64,000 bases of DNA from Rhynchonema sp. JSB1_4. Taxonomy: Eukaryota; Nematoda; Chromadorea; Monhysterida; Xyalidae. The stretch covers positions 1 to 64,000 of the forward strand of contig JASAMV010008492.1 in the NCBI GenBank assembly GCA_030248065.1, read 5' to 3'. The notes under the pieces are model-generated. The model saw only the letters and a program-made list of their open reading frames with translations, did not search any database and was not told where the DNA came from. Numbering within the stretch: position 1 is the stretch's first letter; each line of letters opens with the position of its first letter. A program made the position numbers and the translations under genes. Below, in pieces: positions 32,306 to 42,297 of this stretch.

Positions 32306-35300
32306 TCAGTCGATTTTAGCCTTGATCTCGCGTATGGCCCTGACACGTTCAACCACCGGTGGATGACTGTGATTGGCCCATGAATACAGCCAATCATTGA
32401 CCGGGAACGACAGATTGTCCTTGCTGATCTTGATCAGTCCCGAGATCAACAGATTGCCGTAGCCGAGTTCGGCTGAAAATCGATCGGCACCAAATTCGTT
32501 GTGGCGAACGAACTGAGTCATCAGCAGGTTGGAGATCTGCAACGGGAGCCTGACAAGTTGTACGAGAATTTTTTTAATTTCATTTTCTTAATTTCGGTGT
32601 GCACATCTACAAGTAATAGGCAGTTGTCGAAATTAGGGCATATCAAATAAAAAACAGAAACAAAATAAACCACCAACAGACCTCATTGTATGGTGCCAAC
32701 ACATACATGAACACCAAGCTGATGCCAATGAGCACGGGCTGGGTGTCATGGAATCCAAATGCAGCATACAAGGCAGACCAACGGTACAAGTATTGGTATG
32801 ATGACATCATTAGTAGAATGTTGAGCTGAAAAAACGTCGCTTGCGTTGCAGTACGCGATGCTGGCACCAAACGCCCGTGGTCATTCAGTGGACGGAACAA
32901 CTGATTTGGGTACTATCAAACCCGATAGGCTCTTGAATCATCTCGAACTTTTGCTTGACCGATTTAGGCATGTGCATGCGCTAGTTGGGCTACATCAGTC
33001 CGGGCCCGAACGTTGAAGAGCGAATGCAGGTCACACAACGCCGCACAATACCCACCTCAGATATGACCAGCATTTTCATGACGTGCCACAGCTTCCAATG
33101 TCCCAGTTCGTGTCCGAGTACAGCGAGCACTTCGTCATTCGACATACCCAGTTTTCGCCGTTTCGGTGTTTCTGCCGATTCGGCGGGCTCTTCAGGCTTC
33201 ACAGATTCTTCGTTTTCCTCCGCAGTCTCTTTCTAAAAAGAGTGAAATACGTAGGTATAGAAATGGGCACAACGGAAACGCCACAAAATTTATGAAAAAG
33301 AAAACCAACGTTTTCATTCTTTTCCATTTCTTTCACAATTGTCGGCTCTTCACCAATGATTGTATCATACAGCACAATACGTTTATTCTTCCAGAACCCG
33401 TACAAATATGCATTGCTGTGCGACGATCGTTTGGAATCTGCAACCATTTCGGTTGAGTTTACCGGCATCACTGACACTGACTGAGCCGATCAAACAGCCG
33501 AAATAAAATCAACCCCACTTTCGACAACGAGCAGTTTCGTGAGCGGATATTCGAGTTTGGCAGCCAACGCCTCGATGCGAGTGCGCAGTTCACCATCGGG
33601 CAATGGCGAATACTTGTCGAATAGGGGAGCAATGAACTCGGGATAGATGAACATCATGATCTGAAATGAGAAAACCATAATGTAGAACAATAAAAAAGCA
33701 AAGTAATCGAAAATTAGCAAATTCTTCTCACGAAAATGATGAGAGACAGAAACGCCCAGGCGTAGACGAAGAAGTAGGCGCCGCCGGCTTTCACGATCCA
33801 AATCAAGCCAGATACAATTGGCACAGTCAACACCAGACTGACCACGGTCTTCTTCAGTTGGTCTTTGAAAAAGAAGCCGAGCGTCTGAAAAATGCAAACT
33901 CTAGAATCGAGTACTAGCTGGCCAAGCCAAGTGCGTGAATAAAGAAAGACAAACTTGTTTATTGAACCCATGCCGTTCTTCAATCACAAAAGTGTCGTAT
34001 ATGTTCCAGGGCAAGCCAAGAATTTTCTCAATCACCGATGCCACTGAGACAAACACGATTGAATGTAATATCTGAAAAAAATGAATGCATATGAAAGGAA
34101 CGTTGAGGAACGTTGAACAAGAAATCTGATGGTGTGATTCCAAACAGCCAACCTCGTGTTGATATCCCATTGAATGCAGCAGACCACCGCTGTATGCCCA
34201 CAGAAACGCCACCAATTCAAAGACGAGCACAATCTTAATTGAATCAGCTCACAGTCTCAGCCAGAAACACCAAGGTAACGTTACAGTATTGGAGCTGGTG
34301 GGGGTTTGGGGGGTCCCCCAGTACCAGCGTTGAAAAAAATTTTTTATTAGAGCACTATTTTTAAAACCCCCAGACAGTGTAGTGGCTGGGGGGGGATGGG
34401 GGGGATTCCCCCCCCTAAGGAGTAGGTACCTTGCAACCACCCCTTGGGGGGGGATGGGGGGGGAAGGGTAGGTACCTTGCAACCACCCCGGAGGGTACCT
34501 TGCAACCATCAATTTATGGTTTTTATAGGCAAAAACGGGTGTTTTTCGACCTCAAAACCCCAAAATTCGCGCGCTCCGCGCGCAAACCTCCATATAATAG
34601 GTGTTTTAGGCAAATTTTCGGCCAAAATGCAAAAAAGTACCTTTTTTGCCAAATTTTTAGTATAATGCATGTAAAAAACACCCTTTTTTCGGACCTCAGG
34701 GGTACCTTGCAACCTTCCGGAGGCTGGGTAGGGGGTACCTTGCAACCATCTGGATCCATCCCCCCCCAAGGGTACCTTGCAACCATTTGCCTGCCACTAC
34801 ACTGCCCCCAGAGTACCTTCAGCTGAGCACAGCGTTTACACGTTACCAAAAAAACCACTCACCGTCGTCTCCAGCTGCGAATACATGGAATGCACAAAAC
34901 TGAATCTCATCCGATCAATTTTGTAGGCACGCGCTTTATCGAACGACTCTTTGTCCATGATTTCAACAATCTCTGCCGGCCGCTCTGTCGTTTGAACATA
35001 AGTGCGATACTGAAATGAAGTAGCAATCCACGATTGACTTTGCAAAATAAGTCATAGAACGGCCAAAACCGGGTCGGGCCGGGTCACTGTTTCAAATTTA
35101 TGGACAGATCACTTGTTTATATTTTGCCTCACTTGAGGCATAATGAACCGAAGATGAATGGCACCAATTTTTCTGCGTATTAATATTAAGCATGCCAGCC
35201 CAAGGCCAGCGTTCTACTAATTCTAAAATTCTAAGGTTTGCTACTGTTCTGCTACTTTTTGGGTTTGTACAACGGTCGATGTTGAATTTCGGCCTCGCAC

Positions 35301-35560
35301 AGACGCGGCTACCCACAGCAACAATAATGCTAACTCAAAACTAAATCTAACAAAAATGGTTATTTTTTGAGAGGGTGCCGACGCAATAAATCATCAATAA
35401 AGAATTGCCGCGAATTCAAAGTCCCAGGGCGGCCGCCACGCTACGTACCAAATAAATGGCAGCGGTACTTTTTTACCTGTCTGAATGATAGATACAAATC
35501 CCACGCGAAAACAATCCACAGAAAAAGTACAGTCGCAACAAATATCGTTGTCGGATCCAT
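32306..35560 (-). CDS. ZMPSTE24: STE24/ZMPSTE24-type CaaX prenyl protease
   Basis: Ten exons sum to 467 residues (human 475): 35560-35477, 35009-34863, 34233-34153, 34071-33955, 33884-33732, 33660-33519, 33437-33310, 33232-33056, 32825-32682, 32536-32306. An N-terminal membrane segment and several further ones are present. Family blocks are [52 protein letters not shown] and [19 protein letters not shown], then the zinc motif HELGH (about residues 325-329) and NEFGADRF with the third ligand Glu. The C-terminus has [23 protein letters not shown]. Known: a zinc metalloprotease of the ER/inner nuclear membrane that trims prenylated CaaX proteins. An acidic insert ([18 protein letters not shown]) lies just before the zinc helix. 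Intron 2 holds a hAT-like MITE with an 8-bp target duplication. Confidence 0.95.
34367..34812. mobile_element. hAT-like MITE with 8-bp target duplication (STE24 intron 2)
   Basis: The element spans 34375-34804 (430 bp). It opens CAGTGTAGTGGC and closes with the reverse complement GCCACTACACTG. Both flanks carry CCCCCAGA (34367-34374 and 34805-34812). An 8-bp duplication with CAG-initial ends is characteristic of the hAT superfamily. The interior has repeated GGTACCTTGCAACC words, G/C runs and a GCGCGCTCCGCGCGC palindrome. No transposase. Confidence 0.85.
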
Positions 35561-36285
35561 GTTGGTCAACGTCAAGTTCGAATGCTTGATTGGATGTGGC
35601 GCACTGTACTCAGAAATTGCAAACCTGGATGTGAAGAGTTGGAGTGGCAGTGTAGTTCCTCACGGGAAGGGGGCTCTCTGATGGGGGATCAGTATTGTCT
35701 ATCTGACGACTTTTTCATGGAAAACAATGAATTTTCAACCAAAAAAATACCGTAAAAACCTAAATACAAGGGGGGCTCTATTAATTCACTGACCCCATTT
35801 TCAAAAAAATATTTTCGTTTCTCAGCGAGAGCGTTCTAAATCCGGTGTTATTTTCGATCGATATTCCGAGGGGGGCTCTATTCCGGGGGGGGCTCTATTT
35901 AGGTTTTTACGGTACATTCAAAAATTCAAAAATCGCAAAAAATTATGACAAAAATTGGGTTAAAATCTGAGCCAAAAATTCGGGCCGGGCCGGGCCGGAG
36001 ATTTGGGGGCTCGCGGCTCGGGCCGCCGGCCCGATTGCGACCTCTGAAACAAACATCTCCTACCTGCCTCCTTACTGGTCCAAAGACTCCGCAACTGTCC
36101 CTGGACCCTGATGCAGCAAGTTTGTCGTGCTGTCGTCGTTCAGTTTTCAGTTCCACACCGGGAGCTGGCTGTCGAAAAGCAAGAGATAAGTAATCTGGAA
36201 TATAAAACACAGGAATCAGCATCAAAATATTTGCTTATCCAAAAATCGAAGTCATCGGTTTTATCATAAAGTGTTAGTTCTTGTG
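35561..36285. other. Intergenic region upstream of STE24
   Basis: Contains the STE24 promoter, a solo CAGTGTAGTTCC end at about 35649 resembling the hAT-like family, the small inverted-repeat element at 35748-35914, and a GC-rich patch around 35980-36040 (repeated GGGCC). No coding signal. Confidence 0.6.
35748..35914. mobile_element. 167-bp MITE with TACCGTAAAAACC ends
   Basis: Begins TACCGTAAAAACCTAAATA and ends with the near-complement TATTTAGGTTTTTACGGTA. Just inside the ends are repeated GGGGGGCTCTATT words. Small size and terminal symmetry indicate a non-autonomous DNA element. The target duplication is not clear. Confidence 0.6.
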
Positions 36286-36584
36286 TAAAGGCAGTCTACC
36301 GGAGGTTGTCACTCAGCCCCCGAATACCGTAACCCACCGTAATTTTGATCTGCAAGGATCGTGTCGAGACCATTTTGTTTTTTATCTATGTTTTGCGTGT
36401 TAGCGCCAACACCAACCAACATTTCCAAGTTTTGGTGATCGACGCGCACGATGACAATTTCCAGCTTGCTGCCGCTAATACACGTGTCGGTAAGCAGCAA
36501 TCAGCATGGGTCTCGCAACGATCTCGCTTGCGGTGGGTTACGGTATTCGGGGGCTGAGTGACAGCCTCCCGTAGACTGCCTTTA
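36286..36584. mobile_element. MITE, first of two tandem copies
   Basis: 299 bp. It begins TAAAGGCAGTCTACCGGAGG and ends with the complementary CCTCCCGTAGACTGCCTTTA. The terminal inverted repeat is about 50 bp and includes CCCGAATACCGTAACCCA. The copy at 36609-36896 is close to identical internally, so the duplication is recent. Confidence 0.75.
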
Positions 36585-36608
36585 TATGTGTTCATGGTGA
36601 AGTCAAGA

Positions 36609-36896
36609 TAAAGGCAGTCTACACTCAGCCCCCGAATACCGTAACCCACCGTAATTTTGATCTGCAAGGATCGTGTCGAGACCATTTTGTTTTTTATCTA
36701 TGTTTTGCGTGTTAGCGCCAACACCACCCAAAATTTCAAAGTCTTGGGGATCGACGCGCATGATGACAATTTCCAGCTTGCTGCCGCTAATACACGTGTC
36801 GATAAGCAGCGATCAGCATGGGTCTCGCAACGATCTTGCTTGCAGTGGGTTACGGTATTCGGGGGCTGAGTGACAACCTCCGGTAGACTGCCTTTA
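36609..36896. mobile_element. MITE, second tandem copy
   Basis: 288 bp, separated from the first copy by 24 bp, with the same orientation and the same ends (TAAAGGCAGTCTAC and its complement). It lacks the short GGAGGTTGT segment after the left end. Internal differences from copy one are scattered single bases. Confidence 0.75.
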
Positions 36897-36926
36897 ATTG
36901 ACGTCGTGTTTAGATTAGAAGCGTCT

Positions 36927-37202
36927 TTATTTAGTATCAATTCTGCATTCTGCAGGGTACAATTTTTTACTCATGTTATCAAAATTAATATTGAGTGTAA
37001 GGATGTCATCGATATATCTAAATATTTGTGTTTTTTTTCGAATAAACACATTTGTCTGGTGTAGGTATTGATATTCAAGTGATGAAAGTGTAAGGTCTGC
37101 GATTAGTGGTGAAGCATTTCCGCCCATTGGGATTCCTTTAGTTTGATTTAAAAGTGTGTTCCCGATTTTTATAAATGTTTCAGCTAGTAATGTTTTTAGC
37201 AT
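36927..37202 (-). pseudogene. Reverse transcriptase fragment, probably Penelope-like
   Basis: An open frame with the RT signatures KGIPMGGNASPLIADL and RYIDDIL, the latter the catalytic YxDD motif. Only the central palm region is present: no upstream fingers, endonuclease or C-terminal part follows in frame, so this is a truncated relic. The GIPMG...SPLIADL wording is closer to Penelope-like or telomerase-like elements than to LTR retrotransposons, but that assignment is from memory. A G/C-rich stretch adjoins on the right. Confidence 0.6.
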
Positions 37203-37398
37203 TTGAAGCTACCCCCAAACCCCCCTCCAACACTGCCCCTCCCCCACCCCCGCCAGCCGCAGCACTGTGTGCCCAACCCGCCCCGCCAAAGTAGCCACAA
37301 GCACTGTTTGAGGTGAATTTTATTTTGTAACTTCCAAAGATATCGTTCGTCTGATCCTGATGTGCACGAGTCGTCCACATGCTCAAGCTCAGACAACA

Positions 37399-38123
37399 TA
37401 CCCTATTGTCGGAAATAGAACCCGTGGGGTCTATTTTTCACTGGGGTCATTTTGGGGGGCTCAATTTATGGAGGGGTCAATTATTGGGGGGTTACATTTT
37501 TCATTTGGCCCCCCAACGAAAAAAAATCATTGTTAATAATGCCCATAAAAATGGCTTGTTTTCGGTATTTTCTAACTTTAACAGCGGCAACTATGCTTAA
37601 AAAGCTGTATTCTAATACCCCGCGAAACCTAGGCGTAGACAGGACTCCAAATCATGGATTTTTTTAAACAAATTTAGTAGCTTTTTAGCTACTAAATTTT
37701 TCTGAAAAGCTAGTAAATTTTCAAATTTAGTAGCCTAAAAGCTACTAAATTTTGTATCTTGGCCAAAAAAGATAGTAAAATGGCTTTTCAGCGGCAAAAA
37801 AGCTACTAAATGTTTAATTTTATTAGCTTCTTGCTGCTAGCCCATTTTGAAAAAATAAACCCTGCTGCAAATTATTTTTTCAATAATTTGCTAACTGCAA
37901 CAGTCACACAATGCTCTCGCATCCCTTCTGTTGTGTGCGCAAGCTTAAACAACGTTTGACACAACAACACAGCCTTACCATACCACTAATCTGTGGTGCG
38001 GTGAAGGTCGGGGGCGTGGTTCTATTAATGGGGGGGGGGGCAATTAATGGATGTTCTATTTTTGATTTCGTGCCATTTAGGTGGGGTTCAATTAATGGGG
38101 GTTCTATTTCCGACAATACGGTA
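37399..38123. mobile_element. 725-bp MITE with TACC(C/G)TATTGTCGGAAATAG ends
   Basis: Begins TACCCTATTGTCGGAAATAG and ends with the complement CTATTTCCGACAATACGGTA. Internally both ends carry GGGG-TCAATTA(T/A)TGG words in mirrored order. A member of the palindromic-word repeat family sits inside at about 37653-37865, a nested insertion or shared component. No protein-coding capacity. Confidence 0.65.
37653..37865 (+). repeat. Palindromic-word repeat, member with word TTTAGTAGC
   Basis: Half-sites TTTAGTAGC and GCTACTAAA alternate at least eight times, several as hairpins such as AGTAGCTTTTTAGCTACT. It starts near CATGGATTTTTTTAAAC and ends near CCCATTTTGAAAAAATAAACC, like other members at both ends. 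Confidence 0.7.
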
Positions 38124-38297
38124 TATCGTGTCGCCTTCAGTGCTACTTTACGGTATGTGTATTGTGACTTTCTTTTTAGTTTGTGCGAGCTGCTGCGAAA
38201 CGTAACTGTATCCGCTCCGCGCCAGTCAATCAATACGTAATTCGACGAATTTGATTCAATAGAAATTCAGTTCGATCCGATCGCATTTCCATTCAAA

Positions 38298-38426
38298 ATG
38301 ATCAGTGACAACGAACTGGCGATGATCGCCAATTTCCTTGGCGTGTCCATCTTCCTGTTGGTCGTTCTATTCCACTACGTCCAGGCCAACAACCCGAAAC
38401 GACAGGCGGCCGCTAAAGATTCGTAA
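38298..38426 (+). CDS. OST4: OST4, small subunit of oligosaccharyltransferase
   Basis: A 42-residue single-exon protein. It begins [18 protein letters not shown], continues through one membrane span ([11 protein letters not shown]) and ends with a hydrophilic, basic cytoplasmic tail after QANNPK. Length, the short acidic N-terminus, the placement of the single helix and the NNPK motif after it fit metazoan OST4 (human about 37 residues). Known: OST4 stabilises the STT3/ribophorin core of the ER oligosaccharyltransferase, which N-glycosylates nascent proteins. The AAATTCAG at about 38260-38267 upstream of the ATG could be an acceptor for a 5' UTR intron or spliced leader. It is one of only two plus-strand genes recognised here. 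Confidence 0.9.
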   Translation: MISDNELAMIANFLGVSIFLLVVLFHYVQANNPKRQAAAKDS

Positions 38427-39224
38427 TGAATGGTCGAACTCAAGATGGTTGGTCATGATTTTTTAAAATCAAAACTGAATGCATACGTGTCTCATGTCTG
38501 TCCTCCATTGGAGACAACCCGTTGAGATGACACGTTAGCTTTAAATTTTCAGATCATAAACAGTAGCGTGTGCCTTGCTGGTTCGTTTTCGTGTCTTGTA
38601 AATAGCGTTCGTAGTGGTCGCCTTAGTATCGCTGCTTCAACGGACAATACTTGGATTGAATTGCCAGTCGAATTTGTGTTTTGTGACAAGATATTTCGGT
38701 TGCCTCTTGTTTCGACCCGACGTCATTATAAGTAACTTGGTTTGGGTGAGAAACCTTGTTGTTCCGTCGGTCACAATTTGATTGAACTTCGAACGGGCGA
38801 ACACTCATTTGGTTGTCCGTGCCCCAACCTTAAATCCACAACTTTTGTTGAGATACGGTATTTCATCGATCAGCTCGTTCAAAGTTGAATTCTTATTTGA
38901 GCGTTATTGGTCTGCCAATCGAATCAAGGTATTATCTTATGGTTAGTATTTGTTTTTATTATGGTACTCGGCTTGTTATTGTTGTTGTGAGCAGTTGTGT
39001 GCGAATACATTCCTTTCTGGTGTTCATCCGACTCTATTTATTAACTGAACACCGTTCTGTTGTCCTGTTATCCGATGGCTATTCTCATCAGATGGAATAA
39101 AATTCTAGTATAACGTTGATGTTGCAAGTTTATCACAAGGTTGTACTTTACAAAAATGGGAGCAGAGATCTTATTGTATATTGGTACCAGTATGAGCGAT
39201 TTGTAACAGGATATCATATCCGAT
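38427..39224. other. Convergent intergenic region after OST4
   Basis: Holds the OST4 3' UTR and the 3' UTR of the minus-strand gene ending at 39225. No exon, RNA gene or repeat recognised. Confidence 0.5.
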
Positions 39225-42200
39225 TCAAGATGAAGTGGCCTTTTTGAAGCACACTTGCACCTGCACTTTGTTACCCTCCTGATCGTTCACAAATTCAACG
39301 TGCAACGTTTCGGTTTTGTGCGCCGAATCACGCTGTTTGATTGTTTCCTGCTTGATACTCACGGATCGTGTGTGCTGCGTCACCAGTGCGGCCAGATTGA
39401 AAATTGGTGGCCTGAAAACTGATGTTTCATAACTTCCAATTTGGAAATATAGGCTTTTTGCTCCACTTCTGTATGCATCCTAGTTCCAGCACCTAAGCGC
39501 TGGCGGTTTGCAAGGTGTTTTTCGTTGTGGAGTTGCGGGACTGGGATATCCACGCACATACAATGCCTTGTTCCGTGTCAGTGCCTGATGCTTCACGAAC
39601 TTTTTACGAAGGAGCGAAAACTGCCGGCACCTCTTTGTTCGATCGCAACAAGGTGACAGCATTGACCAGCATGAAACATCAGTCGGTCTTAATCTGTCAC
39701 CTGTAATGTCTGGCATGAGCGTCGTCCACTTGAAACCTCAGCGCAAAAGTGTCATTGTTGCTTGACGTTCGTTCATTATTCAGATACGCGCCAATCATTC
39801 GCGCTAGTGACTGACTGAACAAGGTGAGCGCACGATCGCAATGCGTGACCGATGGTGTTTCATGTGTTTTGATCATCACATAAAACGACAGTTGATTGAG
39901 ATTGCGCAAAGTCTTCGGAACATTTGTGAACCAATCACTCAGGTCCTGGTCTGAGCACGGCAAGTCCATGTATAAGTCGAGCTGACGGATGTTCCTTGGC
40001 AGATAAGGCATTGGACCGCCGTCAGGCACTCTTTCGTTGCCACTGGTCACAAATTGGAATGTTTGTACCCGATCACAACCACTGAAGTCGACCATCGTGT
40101 GATCACGCGTGCGCACGCCAAACAGTTTAACAGATGTTGATCTAGAATTTAGCTGTTTTTCGATAAGATTTGAACAAATATTGTGAAATGCACAACAACC
40201 CACCTGCTGACAAGATCGACCAAGTATTTGTGGTCGTCAAATGTCAGCCAAAACAGATAGGCTTTGCGCCAGCGGATGCGTGACGCGACACGGAATACAT
40301 GGGAATAGTCTGTTACTGTGTGCTCAATGTTGGGATGGTAGAGGCCGAACTGCAAAATAAATGCGTGTAGTTGAAATATCATGTAGACCGCGCGATGCGA
40401 GAATCGAGCATATAGTCCGGCCACCAGCTCATGAGACGACTTTTTTAAAGCTTGCTTGGCCAGGTTGAAAAATGCACCGGTTACACGGGTTTTCGCAAAC
40501 AAAAGAAAGAGATCGGGCTGAGAGACATGATGACAAGTTCCAGCTGGCTGACGTCAATATGTTGCGTGCTTACGCGAACAGCAACGTCGTTCAACACACA
40601 AATGTTTTGGGAGTAAAAGGGAATTTACGCACCGAGGTAGAGAGCGTGTTTTAAAAAAATACATGCGTTTCTCTTTCTTTCATTTCCGAAATGCGTGGAA
40701 CCGGAACATTATTGGATCCGCAAAAACCGATTTCAAAAAAAGTCGTCTCATGAGTCCGTGGTTGGACTATACAGCATTATGTCGTTCATATGTATCATTG
40801 ACTTCTTATTGGTCGCTGCCAAACTTGATATTTTGATCAGATCGGCTCTGCCTTGGGCTCTGCTGCATCAAATATTCAATATATTTTGAGGTTTGCTGAA
40901 ATTTCGACCAGAATGAACGCGGCTGTTGCTACAATATCAGATGATCGGGAACACTTTCACGCCAGTCAAAATAAATGTGATACATATATCGAAATGTCAT
41001 GATCACCGTTCACATGAACAATGCAGATGCGGTTCCATCGCCCTGCTTCATTCGACCCTTAGAACTTTTCGCATTCAAACATCACCTGTACACCCAAGTT
41101 CACGTTCGATGTTGCGTATTTGAGCACGCTGAGCAGCAAAGGTGCCCAGTCATTGCTGAGTTGTTCGATCATAAATCTGACGCTTTTGGTTCGACACTGC
41201 AGAAACTCGGCCATCGAATGTTTAGCATCTTCCAGATCCAGTAGTTTCGTTTCCGACACGCCTTCAAACTTCCATTTTATGCTCTTATCTGAAGTTTTTT
41301 AGGACAAATTGTTAGTCTTGAATACGTTTGTTCATGTTCAAACCGACCGATCTTCGAGTGATCGGTGGCTAAGTCCAGTCATCTTCAGTGCAAATGCGCA
41401 ACACATTAACCGACATCAAGAGTGGTATATGATGTTCAGTAAACGAGTTTCCCCGTTTCAATCTGTCTTCACGGTGGACCAAGCCATCGTCACTTCCAGT
41501 GCATCAGATTTACCGCACAGACCCAAATTGTGAATGCTGATCGTATTGAGTAATATAGTAAATTTCTAATTTCGTTGCCTCATGCATTTTACAGACGCAG
41601 GGAAACTCCCGTTCGAAGTCGAAGCAGGCAACAAGCTGAACACACAGTCAACAAGCCACGCAGCTGACAGTGACACACACACACACACACAGCTTGCGTA
41701 TCTGAAACATTCGAGACGCACACGAGCCAGCTGCGTGGCTTGTCGTCTGTGTGTGTTGAGTATGTTGCCTGCCTCGACTTCGAACGGGAGTTTCCCTGCG
41801 TCTGTAAGAATGCATGAGGCAACGAAATTAGAAATTTACTATACCACATTTGCAGCGCACACAGGTGCAAACTGGTGAGAGATGACAACTTTTAAAAATA
41901 GTAGATGACCACAAGCCTCATCTCATCAGTCCAAGTCCAATGTCAAAGATTTCCACAATTGGCCCAAACTCTCGAGAGCGCCACCGCCAGGGGCGGGGCG
42001 GTTGCGCAACAATGTATTTGATCACTCCCAAAACATTTATGCGTTAAAAGACGTTGCTGTTCGCGTCGGCACGCAACAAATTGATGTCAATAACCAGCTG
42101 GGAGTTGTCATTGTCGTCTTGGGGGGCGCAACCACCCCGGTGGCGGTTCCGCTTTCGAGCATTTGGGCCAATCCCACACCGAGCACGCGTCGATAGACGG

Positions 42201-42297
42201 TCAATTTGCGTGGGCATCGATCACATTCCACCACTGTCGTGTCCCGTCCAATGCCACTATCGTGATTGGTCGACATGGTGCTCTCCATGCTCACCAT
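39225..42297 (-). CDS. Unrecognised protein gene, multi-exon (partial model)
   Basis: I do not recognise this protein. A possible first exon (ATG at 42297 or 42276, to about 42136) encodes VECDRCPRKLTVYRRVLG. A solid exon at 41288-41086 encodes WKFEGVSETKLLDLEDA and FLQCRTKSVRFMIEQL. Exon 40349-40204 encodes YSHVFRVASRIRWRKAYLFW and ends in phase 2. Exon 40141-39701, in matching phase, encodes RSTSVKLFGVRTRDHTMVDF, then LPRNIRQLDLYMDL and MIKTHETPSVTHC. The last exon, 39411-39225, ends HVEFVNDQEGNKVQVQVCFK before the stop. At least one exon between 42.1 and 41.3 kb and one around 39.5-39.6 kb are unresolved. The LPRNIRQLDLYMDL region is reminiscent of leucine-rich F-box proteins, but no F-box is clear. 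No signal peptide or convincing membrane span was seen in the solid exons. Confidence 0.5.
40411..40773. repeat. Inverted repeat around 40.4 and 40.7 kb
   Basis: The stretch TATAGTCCGGCCACCAGCTC and its continuation CATGAGACGACTTTTTT (40411-40446) is matched in reverse complement at 40735-40773, where AAAAAAAGTCGTCTCATGAG leads into TTGGACTATA. Arms are about 36 bp with roughly 290 bp between. Probably a degraded fold-back element in an intron of the unrecognised gene. Confidence 0.6.
41554..41843. repeat. 290-bp near-perfect hairpin element
   Basis: Left arm begins TATAGTAAATTTCTAATTTC and the right arm ends with its exact complement. The arms pair for about 110 bp with few mismatches. The loop includes a short (AC)n run at about 41673-41690. 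TA dinucleotides at both ends would fit a TA target duplication. It is either a MITE of the Tc1/mariner type or a hairpin-RNA source. The open frames on both strands here are symmetry artefacts. Confidence 0.8.
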
